A stretch of 7,276 bases of DNA from Methanolobus sp. UBA474 (GCA_002501695.1 DANZ01000106.1:14284-21559); one strand, 5' to 3'. Shown: positions 1 through 4,880, counted from the first letter of the stretch. Program-made: numbers and translations. The notes: generated by a model from the letters alone, not told the origin.

Positions 1-287
1 TGGCACGCTCAGGACGATGGCTATCTTCAGGGGCGGACACCCCCGGAAAGAGAATAATTTAAGAACAGGACAAATAACATGCTTCTCGTACCTTTTCGTC
101 ATATCAGGGCATCATCGGATGCCTGTATGGTCGTTTTCCACCGGATGCTAAAACTCAGTGAACGTATTTAAGCTTTGTTGAAAAGCCTGCTCTCCCACAT
201 AATATACGTTGGGAGGTTTCCCGGATGCGGATGCTCTCATTTCTTTCCGCTTCCCGGGGATATGGTTTTTTTCCGTGAAGAAAAATG
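1..287. other. Intergenic stretch with no recognisable gene
   Basis: No frame on either strand gives a convincing protein. The three plus frames meet stops within about 20 to 55 codons of the window edge, so a few terminal codons of an upstream gene could lie at the very start, but the frame cannot be chosen. The stretch holds two inverted repeats. One is CTCCCA/TGGGAG at 192-197 and 210-215. The other is a GC-rich interrupted stem at 220-258, listed separately. Confidence 0.4.
220..272 (+). terminator. Possible terminator hairpin with T-run
   Basis: CCCGG (220-224) and GCGG (227-230) can pair with CCGC (247-250) and CCGGG (254-258) across a 16-base loop, with a small internal loop. Seven Ts follow at 266-272. 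It could end a transcript entering from the left. The stem is interrupted and there are seven bases between stem and T-run, so the call is weak. Confidence 0.3.
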
Positions 288-288
288 C

Positions 289-299
289 TTAAATATATA
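289..299 (+). promoter_or_regulatory. Archaeal TATA box of the small secreted peptide gene
   Basis: TTAAATATATA lies about 30 to 38 bases before the start codon at 328. With normal archaeal spacing of about 25 bases, transcription would start near 318-322. The leader would be very short, carrying only a weak AGGT ribosome site at 318-321. Confidence 0.5.
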
Positions 300-327
300 T
301 TGGCATTTATAATTATTAGGTCCATAT

Positions 328-525
328 ATGAAAAAAGTACTGGCATTGATATTGGCATTGCTTATGATCGCAGCCTTTGCAGGCGGAACAGCCCCCGTAG
401 GCTCAGCCGATGAGAACTATAATGGCGAGGATGGCGAGCAGCCGGGTATCGGAGTGGACGCAGGTCCGGGTGAGACGCAAGCTCCGGATAGTTCGGGCGA
501 CAGGATGAGATCCAAGGATGTTTGA
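328..525 (+). CDS. Small secreted acidic peptide, function unknown
   Basis: The product is 65 residues and I recognise no family. Residues 1-27 form a textbook export signal: MKK, then a hydrophobic core rich in Leu, Ile and Ala (residues 4-19), and a likely signal peptidase site after Gly-Ser-Ala (25-27). The predicted mature peptide is about 38 residues. It is rich in Gly, Asp, Glu and Pro, with 10 acidic against 3 basic residues, no cysteine and no second membrane segment, so it should be released or loosely held at the surface. The gene has its own TATA box 30-odd bases upstream and a strong hairpin terminator 5 bases after its TGA stop, so it is probably a monocistronic transcript of about 240 bases. 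The signal peptide and flanking signals are why I accept so short an ORF; overlapping minus-strand frames have neither. Confidence 0.62.
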   Translation: MKKVLALILALLMIAAFAGGTAPVGSADENYNGEDGEQPGIGVDAGPGETQAPDSSGDRMRSKDV

Positions 526-529
526 TCCT

Positions 530-568
530 CCGGCTCTGTAAAGAGCCGGTCCCTTACTTACTTTTTTT
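530..568 (+). terminator. Hairpin terminator after the small peptide gene
   Basis: A perfect 8-bp stem, CCGGCTCT (530-537) with AGAGCCGG (542-549), closes a four-base GTAA loop. A pyrimidine-rich stretch containing seven consecutive Ts (562-568) follows. It begins 5 bases after the stop codon at 523-525. Confidence 0.7.
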
Positions 569-575
569 CTTACAC

Positions 576-590
576 CCGGCAACATGCCGG
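576..590 (+). repeat. Short perfect hairpin, CCGGCA / TGCCGG
   Basis: Six base pairs close a three-base loop just downstream of the terminator T-run. The 3' arms of both hairpins continue into GGTCCC, so the second may be a partial copy or a backup structure. The rest of 526-734 holds only AT-rich sequence (about 670-715, including CCCTATAAG near 707-715) that could be the promoter of the propeller gene. Confidence 0.3.
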
Positions 591-734
591 TCCCCTGCAG
601 TTGCTCCCGTTCTCCTGAACAGCCCGTCGCTCCCCGGCAGAGGAAAGTACAAAAATGTCCAGGAGCATTACAAAAACAATAAATTTCTTACTATTACTTC
701 ACAAACCCTATAAGTTCTTCTGCCCGATAATTAA

Positions 735-768
735 CCGGGTATCTCAGGTGGTATCCGGATACCCGGAG
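735..768 (+). promoter_or_regulatory. Nested palindromes touching the ribosome site of the propeller gene
   Basis: GGTATCC-GGATACC (750-763) is a perfect 14-bp palindrome. Its right arm is also part of ATACCCGG (759-766), which pairs perfectly with CCGGGTAT (735-742), so two mutually exclusive hairpins are possible. The second covers the first two bases of the GGAG ribosome site (765-768), 8 bases before the ATG at 777. This could be a protein operator or an RNA switch controlling translation; the sequence alone does not decide. Confidence 0.45.
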
Positions 769-776
769 TAATCCCA

Positions 777-2036
777 ATGAAGGCTATGCAATACTTACTG
801 CTTTGTTCAGTGCTGATCATTTTTTCCGCCGGCTGTGCAGCCGCACAGGTAACTGAAGGAGCGGAGATACAGATCACGACAAATGCATCACAGCAGAACG
901 ATCCGGCCATTTACGATGACACGATAGTCTGGACAGATGGCCGCAACGTCAATATGACCGGAGATGCTGGGAACATATCCCTGCAGGACCTGTTCGGGGC
1001 TAACGTAAGCATCTTCATGTATAACCTGTCCTCAGGAGAGGAAATGCAGATATCTGAGAACGGGTCATTTCAGATGGCTCCTGTGGTCTATGGTGACATC
1101 GTGGTATGGGAAGATTACAGCAACATCAGCTTACCGGCAAATGAGACGGACGCGGATAATATCACACTGGATGAATGGCGCCGGTTCGACGTGAACATCC
1201 ATATGTACAATACGTCCTCGGGCGAGAACCGGTCGATCGTGGATAACCTGTCATGGCAGGAAGACCCTGCGGTCTATGAGGAACTGGTAGTGTGGCATGA
1301 TCTGCGCAACGGTAACTTCGACATCTACCTGTACAACATGTCCTCCGGGGAGGAAATGCAAATAACGGAGAATGTATCCGATCAGATGTGCCCTGCAATT
1401 TATGGCGACAGGATAGTCTGGGAAGATTCACGTAACGGCAACGATGACATCTATATGTATAACCTGTCCAGCAGAGAGGAAATGCAGATCACCGCAAACG
1501 CATCAGCCCAGTTATCTCCCGATATCTATGGTGATGTTATCGTGTGGGAAGATCACACCAATGTCAACCTGTCGGAAGATATAGGCAATATGACAGTGGA
1601 GGATCTCACAGCGCTGGATACCAATATCCACATGTATGATCTGTCCGCCGGGGAAGAAACGCGGATCACCACCAATGGATCAGCCCAGATAGACCCTGCA
1701 GTTTACGGCGACAGGATCGTGTGGGAAGACCTCCGTAGTGGTAGCGGAGATATCCGCATGTATGATCTTTCCACAGGAGAGGAAGAGCTGATCACGGAAG
1801 ACCAGTTCTGGCAGGAAGCTCCTGATATTCACGAAGACAGGATCGTATGGACCGATCACCGCAATGGCAACCAGGATATTTACGTTTTCGACCTGTCCTC
1901 CGGAGAGTCCGGTCCGCTCATTCCTCCCATGGGCGGCGACAATGACGACCTGAACGATGACAATGACGACCAGGACGACGACAATGACGACCAGGACGAT
2001 GATGATAATGGCCAGGACGACAACAATGATGACTAG
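777..2036 (+). CDS. Secreted TolB-like seven-bladed beta-propeller surface protein with acidic tail
   Basis: The product is 419 residues. An export signal occupies about residues 1-23, with a poor lipobox-like Ser-Ala-Gly-Cys ending at Cys20; cleavage after Ala-Ala-Ala (21-23) is the alternative. Seven blades follow, each with the core P-x-[IV]-Y-x-D-x-[IV]-V-W-x-D, then D/N-I-x-x-Y-[ND]-x-S-x-G-E. Their Pro residues are at 43, 102, 164, 206, 248, 307 and 349. The base period is 42 residues; blades 1, 2 and 5 are 17 to 20 longer because of related inserts. I count 19 N-x-S/T sequons, all between 36 and 302. The last 32 residues are almost only Asp, Asn and Gln, with no membrane anchor or sorting signal after them. 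Such propellers are common on methanogen cell surfaces and usually mediate binding; no catalytic residues are evident. GGAG at 765-768 supports the ATG at 777; Met4 is the alternative. Confidence 0.88.
   Translation: MKAMQYLLLCSVLIIFSAGCAAAQVTEGAEIQITTNASQQNDPAIYDDTIVWTDGRNVNMTGDAGNISLQDLFGANVSIFMYNLSSGEEMQISENGSFQMAPVVYGDIVVWEDYSNISLPANETDADNITLDEWRRFDVNIHMYNTSSGENRSIVDNLSWQEDPAVYEELVVWHDLRNGNFDIYLYNMSSGEEMQITENVSDQMCPAIYGDRIVWEDSRNGNDDIYMYNLSSREEMQITANASAQLSPDIYGDVIVWEDHTNVNLSEDIGNMTVEDLTALDTNIHMYDLSAGEETRITTNGSAQIDPAVYGDRIVWEDLRSGSGDIRMYDLSTGEEELITEDQFWQEAPDIHEDRIVWTDHRNGNQDIYVFDLSSGESGPLIPPMGGDNDDLNDDNDDQDDDNDDQDDDDNGQDDNNDD
1962..2003 (+). repeat. 21-bp tandem repeat encoding the acidic tail
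   Basis: Two adjacent 21-base units (1962-1982 and 1983-2003), differing only at two third-codon positions, each encode Asn-Asp-Asp-Gln-Asp-Asp-Asp. They sit inside a longer GAC/AAT-rich run that forms the Asp/Asn tail of the propeller protein. Replication slippage here would change tail length in frame. Confidence 0.6.
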
Positions 2037-2329
2037 GTGACAGCTGCGATCTCATGACATGATAACAGGGATTTCCATTAGATCCTCAGGACCGTGGGAA
2101 TCCCACATTATCAAGTGAACATGTTCGGAAGCAGTGACCTTGAGGTCCATTACGCCTTAACCTTGATCAGAAGAGGGTACAGGCATTGTCTTAAGTGTCT
2201 GTTGCAATTTTTACTCAATTCAGCCCAGCCCCGCACTTTACAAATAGCCCGAACGTTGTCTGCAGGCAAGAGGAAAATGGCTGAGGTGATGTTCGCACCC
2301 GGGCATATCCTACAAATAACATAGAATAG
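2037..2329. other. Intergenic stretch with short dyads, no gene seen
   Basis: No ORF here has a ribosome site and protein-like composition. Three short perfect dyads occur close together: GTGGGA-A-TCCCAC (2094-2106), GAACATGTTC (2117-2126) and GACCT-TG-AGGTC (2136-2147). No hairpin is followed by a strong T-run, so the terminator of the propeller gene is unclear; TTTTT at 2209-2213 is the only candidate tract. Confidence 0.4.
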
Positions 2330-2346
2330 TATATTTTATTATAAAC
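2330..2346 (+). promoter_or_regulatory. AT-rich TATA region for the lipoprotein hydrolase gene
   Basis: TATATTTTATTATAAAC is the only strongly TATA-like element before this gene. With usual archaeal spacing, transcription would begin near 2357-2370. That leaves a leader of roughly 65 to 80 bases before the chosen ATG at 2435. Confidence 0.45.
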
Positions 2347-2434
2347 CGGTATTTGTGGCCATTCAGCGTGGGTCGGGAGTCCCATGTCGATGATGGTCCG
2401 TGTACATGCGGATACCGGAGATCGGGGGTTACAA

Positions 2435-3250
2435 ATGAGATACCTACTTCTTTGCCTGTTAGTGATATCCATTGTCGGGATATCCGGCTGTACCGGCGAC
2501 ATGAACGAAACCGCAGATAGCGAAATAGAGAACAATACCAGTGAAAATGGAAATGCAACGGAACTTCAGGTAGAAGGGACGGAGGTGGAGATAGTCAGTG
2601 GTAATATGACATATCCCGCCTACGTGGCGGCGCCTCTGACAGAAGGCAGTAAGCCGGCAGTGGTCCTTATACATTCATTCAACGGACTGGAGCCGGGCTA
2701 TATGGACCTGAGCGACAGGCTGGCTTCAGCCGGATACGTGGTGATATCTCCTCAGTGGCAGACGTTTGAGGAGTCTCCCGGTGATGTGGTGATGGAGCAA
2801 TTGATCAGGGATTCAGTTGCATATCTTGGGACAAGGTCCGATGTGGACACCGGGCGCCTTGGCCTGACAGGTTTCTGCGCAGGCGGGCGTTATACAATGC
2901 TTTTCCTCCCTCAGATCGGGGATTTCCGGTCGGGAGTCGCATGGTACGGTTTCCCTTATTCGGGAGAGACCCAGGCCCAGCCGGCCAGACCTGCTGACGT
3001 GATAGGACAGCTTGAGGATCCCATGTTGATAATTCACGGGACGGCTGACCAGGCAAGCAATATATCCGATATTTACGCATACGCCACTGAACTGGATGCC
3101 GCCGGCAGGTACTTTGAACTGAAAGTATACCAGGGACAGCCTCACGGCTTCATGCTTGAGGATGGTGAGCTTTCCCAAAGCTTTGAAGCGGAGGACGCCT
3201 ACTGGCAAATGGTGACATTCTTTGACCGCACACTGAAAGAGGGTCAGTGA
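2435..3250 (+). CDS. Dienelactone hydrolase family lipoprotein (secreted alpha/beta hydrolase)
   Basis: The product is 271 residues from the ATG at 2435. I prefer this start because the protein then begins with a clean signal, MRYLLLCLLVISIV, ending in the lipobox Ile-Ser-Gly-Cys (Cys19). The in-frame ATG at 2384 would put 17 polar residues ahead of the signal. The likely ribosome site is the G-run at 2424-2428. After the lipid-anchor Cys comes an acidic Asn/Glu linker (about 20-45) with several sequons, then an alpha/beta hydrolase domain (about 52-270). The triad is visible as in dienelactone hydrolase: Cys148 in G-F-C-A-G-G, Asp205 in H-G-T-A-D, and His237 in Q-P-H-G-F. The family hydrolyses lactones and esters; the substrate here is unknown. 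It should act on the outer face of the membrane. It appears to be a single-gene unit. Confidence 0.87.
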   Translation: MRYLLLCLLVISIVGISGCTGDMNETADSEIENNTSENGNATELQVEGTEVEIVSGNMTYPAYVAAPLTEGSKPAVVLIHSFNGLEPGYMDLSDRLASAGYVVISPQWQTFEESPGDVVMEQLIRDSVAYLGTRSDVDTGRLGLTGFCAGGRYTMLFLPQIGDFRSGVAWYGFPYSGETQAQPARPADVIGQLEDPMLIIHGTADQASNISDIYAYATELDAAGRYFELKVYQGQPHGFMLEDGELSQSFEAEDAYWQMVTFFDRTLKEGQ

Positions 3251-3265
3251 ACCGCTGCCCGTCAG

Positions 3266-3293
3266 AGCGGGTGGCTTCCCGCTTCACTCCCTT
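3266..3293 (+). terminator. Weak hairpin terminator after the lipoprotein hydrolase gene
   Basis: AGCGGG (3266-3271) and CCCGCT (3278-3283) form a perfect 6-bp stem with a six-base loop, 15 bases after the stop codon, followed by a pyrimidine-rich CT tract. An alternative stem uses GCTGCCCG with CGGGTGGC through two G-T pairs. The T-content is modest. The remaining sequence up to 3406, between the convergent genes, shows nothing else. Confidence 0.4.
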
Positions 3294-3406
3294 TACCTAT
3301 TTACGTTATCCGCAATATTATGAGGCTGCCGGCTGAGTTACTCTTCGTTATATCATCCTGCTCCGGACAGGGACCGCAATGCAGGTGTTCAATACAGGTG
3401 TTATTA

Positions 3407-4311
3407 TTAACAGCCCCGGACCACGACGCAGCAAAAGCTTAGGATCCAGCCGTTTAACCGGCGGGAATGGCCGCTCTCTTCATTTTCGGGATCCTTCGTG
3501 CAACCATTTGCGAGGATACGGGTTGCTATGTAGCCGTAGACTATGGGATCCGCAAGAAGCTCAAGTGAGTGGTAGGGAGCGACCTGGGTGAGCACGCTCA
3601 CCTGAGCGAGGCTTGAAAGAAGCGGCAAGAATCCTCCGGGGATGAAAAGGAGAGCTGCAGCAGCTTTGAAACTGAGGTTCTTTTGTTCCTTCTGTTTCCT
3701 CAGGCTCGCAAACACTGCTGTCAGGACAACGGCATATGTTGCGCCCCTGATGATCTCAAGCGGGACCAGCACTGATAACGAGGGAACCGAAAGGCCGCTT
3801 TGGGGGTTTGCGTATATCGGGGCCACAAAAGGAGATATGATAAGGCCGAATGCGAAGTATACGGGAAGATAGGCGAGGGACGCGGCCGCAATACGCAGGG
3901 GTAGCTCCTTGCAGACCTTATATGGCCGGATATTGCGCTTTTAAGGGTCATGCCGCCTTCGGGTCTTATAATAAGGATCGTGAAGGCGGTCCGGATAAGG
4001 GTGATCATCAGTGAGAATATGATGGCTGCAACCAGGGTCCATGTGTCGGTCAGCTTCTCTGTGAAGAAGTATGCCTCAAGGATGTTATTAAGGCTACCCG
4101 CGGTGAACAGCGTGAAGCCTGTCAGGATATACGCGTCCTTTCTCCGCAGGTCAAGAAGGGATATGAACCATACCAGGTATACCGCAAGGATGATCGAGCC
4201 TGAAACAATGATCAGGTGTGCCTCCCTGGTAAAACTGTCCCCCGCTATGAGCGGCTGGATATAGGCCGTAGCTGTGATGGCGGCAGAGAGCGGGATGACT
4301 TTCCTGTTCAT
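3407..4311 (-). pseudogene. Uncharacterised multi-pass membrane protein, broken by a frameshift
   Basis: Two minus-strand frames together make one plausible protein of about 300 residues. From the ATG at 4311 the first frame gives four hydrophobic segments (about residues 5-24, 33-55, 61-83 and 91-115), then turns hydrophilic and Arg/Pro/Ser-rich after about residue 131. The neighbouring frame, open from 3940 to the stop at 3407-3409, begins with K-E-L-P-L-R and supplies about four more membrane segments. It has no credible start of its own: its stop at 3941-3943 precedes it and the only early candidate is an internal GTG at 3826. The switch must fall between about 3915 and 3940 and fits loss of one base. 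No slippery heptamer is present there, so a mutation or assembly error is likelier than programmed frameshifting. I do not recognise the family. The gene is convergent with the lipoprotein hydrolase gene. Confidence 0.68.
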
Positions 4312-4331
4312 GCTATGGCTTGTCCCATAAG

Positions 4332-4344
4332 TTATTTATTATTT
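4332..4344 (-). promoter_or_regulatory. TATA box of the membrane protein gene
   Basis: On the minus strand this reads AAATAATAAATAA, about 20 to 33 bases before the ATG at 4311. It would place the start of transcription within a few bases of the start codon. That fits the lack of a convincing ribosome site and suggests a nearly leaderless message. A 7-bp inverted repeat, GCTATGG (4312-4318) with CCATAGC (4364-4370), brackets it. Confidence 0.42.
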
Positions 4345-4417
4345 TGGGCAGTCTTTTACCTTCCCATAGCTCCCGCGTTTTCTTCGTAGCCCGAACACTG
4401 TGTAAATGTCAATTCTC

Positions 4418-4437
4418 ATAATGATAATAATCATTAT
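4418..4437. promoter_or_regulatory. Fur-box-like palindrome, possible metal-regulator operator
   Basis: ATAATGAT (4418-4425) and ATCATTAT (4430-4437) are perfect inverted arms around AATA. The known bacterial Fur consensus GATAATGATAATCATTATC has the same arms with one base less in the centre. The site lies 107 bases before the membrane protein gene on one side, and just before a TATA element and structured region on the other. Whether a Fur- or DtxR-type protein binds it here is inference. Confidence 0.45.
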
Positions 4438-4453
4438 ATATTATAATATACAA

Positions 4454-4464
4454 ATATTAATATA
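4454..4464 (+). promoter_or_regulatory. TATA element for the candidate structured RNA
   Basis: ATATTAATATA, preceded by CAA as a weak BRE-like flank, lies about 26 bases before 4485. That is where the closing helix of the candidate RNA begins. A second AT palindrome, TATATTATAATATA (4437-4450), lies next to it. In AT-rich DNA such elements also arise by chance. Confidence 0.42.
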
Positions 4465-4481
4465 CTAGTATCGACTACTAG
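4465..4481. promoter_or_regulatory. Dyad CTAGTA-N5-TACTAG between TATA element and predicted start site
   Basis: Perfect 6-bp arms (4465-4470 and 4476-4481) surround TCGAC. The position, directly after the TATA element and before the predicted start near 4485, is where an archaeal repressor would block polymerase. No regulator family is assigned. Confidence 0.33.
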
Positions 4482-4482
4482 G

Positions 4483-4604
4483 ATTTGCAGGTACAATACC
4501 TGTGCAGGAAACTGCAATGACCAATTTACATATAGGTACGATATGTAACTCCGCCGGAAAGTATCCGGCAGCGAAAAACGGGAAAACGGAAGTTAACTGC
4601 AAAT
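4483..4604 (+). ncRNA. Candidate structured RNA, multi-hairpin with closing helix
   Basis: ATTTGCAG (4483-4490) pairs perfectly with CTGCAAAT (4597-4604), enclosing about 106 bases. Inside lie three further perfect hairpins. They are TGCAG-GAAA-CTGCA (4503-4516, a GAAA tetraloop), an 8-bp stem TTACATAT/ATATGTAA with a 7-base loop (4526-4548), and GCCGGA/TCCGGC with a 5-base loop (4553-4569). A fourth, CAGGTA-CAA-TACCTG (4488-4502), shares three bases with the closing helix and could form instead of its inner half. The linker 4570-4596 is A-rich. A TATA element sits at the right distance upstream. It matches no RNA class I know: it has no tRNA T-loop consensus, and it is too short for SRP or RNase P RNA. 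It could equally be the 5' leader of the 29-codon ORF it contains. Confidence 0.3.
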
Positions 4605-4606
4605 GA
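4517..4606 (+). CDS. Possible 29-residue peptide inside the structured region
   Basis: An ATG directly after the GAAA-loop hairpin opens 29 codons ending in TGA. The upstream AGGA (4506-4509), 7 bases before the ATG, could serve as ribosome site, though it is partly in the hairpin stem. The product has two Cys residues (10 and 28) and several Lys, and no membrane segment or known motif. The ORF overlaps the candidate RNA almost completely, so peptide and RNA are competing or combined explanations. Confidence is low because ORFs this short are common by chance. Confidence 0.18.
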   Translation: MTNLHIGTICNSAGKYPAAKNGKTEVNCK

Positions 4607-4608
4607 AA

Positions 4609-4658
4609 AAGGGCGGGGGCCGATCCCCTCAGATCTCCCAAACGTGGCCTTTGCCCTT
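4609..4658 (+). other. GC-rich nested hairpin after the candidate RNA
   Basis: GGGG (4616-4619) pairs with CCCC (4625-4628) around CCGAT. AAGGGC (4609-4614) can pair with GCCCTT (4653-4658) around it. It follows directly on the candidate RNA and might end or stabilise the transcript, but no T-run follows. Confidence 0.28.
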
Positions 4659-4682
4659 ATCCATGCAGTAACGCACATAAGC

Positions 4683-4850
4683 GGAGTATGAGCATTAGGG
4701 TGGGAAAACAGGAGTATGAGCAGGTCAAGTGGGGATCGTGGGTTATGAGTGGTCAAGTGGGAATTGTGGGTTATGCATAGTGGAGTAGGGTGGTCAGGAA
4801 GGGAGTGGGAAAGGGGGAGTGTGGTCATGGGCAGTGGTGGAGTATGAGCA
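4683..4850. repeat. G-rich patch bounded by 12-bp direct repeats
   Basis: GGAGTATGAGCA occurs three times, at 4683-4694, 4711-4722 and 4839-4850. The DNA between is strongly G-rich on the plus strand, with almost no C. It encodes only low-complexity frames, such as a minus-strand Thr/His/Pro-rich one. It looks like repeat-derived or slippage-expanded sequence. There are no transposase genes or terminal inverted repeats. Confidence 0.65.
4723..4775. repeat. 28-bp tandem duplication inside the G-rich patch
   Basis: Two units start at 4723 and 4751, exactly 28 bases apart. Their first 25 bases differ at only two positions, beginning GGTCAAGTGG and ending GTGGGTTATG. Only two copies with no unique spacers are present, which excludes a CRISPR array. 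Confidence 0.7.
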
Positions 4851-4858
4851 AGTTGTGT

Positions 4859-4880
4859 GCATCCCGGCGGTCCGGGATGC
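4859..4880. repeat. Perfect 9-bp GC-rich hairpin
   Basis: GCATCCCGG (4859-4867) and CCGGGATGC (4872-4880) close a four-base loop. It begins 9 bases after the last copy of the 12-bp repeat. No T-run follows on either strand, so it is not an obvious terminator. It may mark a repeat boundary or be an RNA structure. Confidence 0.5.

Noticed and set aside
522..713. Plus-strand frame starting at a TTG across the terminator
   Set aside because: It starts inside the stop region of the small peptide gene, runs through a strong terminator hairpin and has no ribosome site.
1162..1431. Minus-strand frame opposite the propeller gene
   Set aside because: It mirrors the repeated propeller codons and has no independent support.
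2384..2434. Upstream ATG at 2384 as the start of the lipoprotein hydrolase
   Set aside because: It adds 17 polar residues before a standard lipoprotein signal; the ATG at 2435 gives a normal signal with the lipobox Cys at position 19.
2813..3208. Long minus-strand frame opposite the lipoprotein hydrolase
   Set aside because: It lies entirely within a well-supported gene with a visible catalytic triad and has no ribosome site or protein-like domain of its own.
3721..3942. The Arg/Pro/Ser-rich end of the first membrane protein frame as a real C-terminus
   Set aside because: Composition changes abruptly from membrane-like to shadow-like just where the neighbouring frame begins to encode membrane segments, so it is out-of-frame reading after the shift.
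3915..3943. Programmed -1 frameshift joining the two membrane protein frames
   Set aside because: No X-XXY-YYZ slippery heptamer is present in the allowed interval, and a slip at the A-rich CTT-AAA-AGC would run straight into the TAA at 3941-3943.
3950..4264. Plus-strand frame opposite the membrane protein
   Set aside because: It is the antisense shadow of hydrophobic codons, with basic, low-information composition and no start signals.
4483..4604. tRNA gene
   Set aside because: The closing helix with three arms and the 7-base loop are reminiscent, but the 122-base length, the missing GTTCRA T-loop and the missing CCA-proximal pattern exclude a normal tRNA.
4526..4828. 100-codon minus-strand frame rich in Thr, His, Pro and Leu
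   Set aside because: It is produced by the low-C, G-rich repeat patch, has no ribosome site, and crosses the structured region.
4683..4850. CRISPR array
   Set aside because: The 28-bp unit occurs only twice and back to back, and the 12-bp word only three times at irregular spacing; there are no spacers of constant length.
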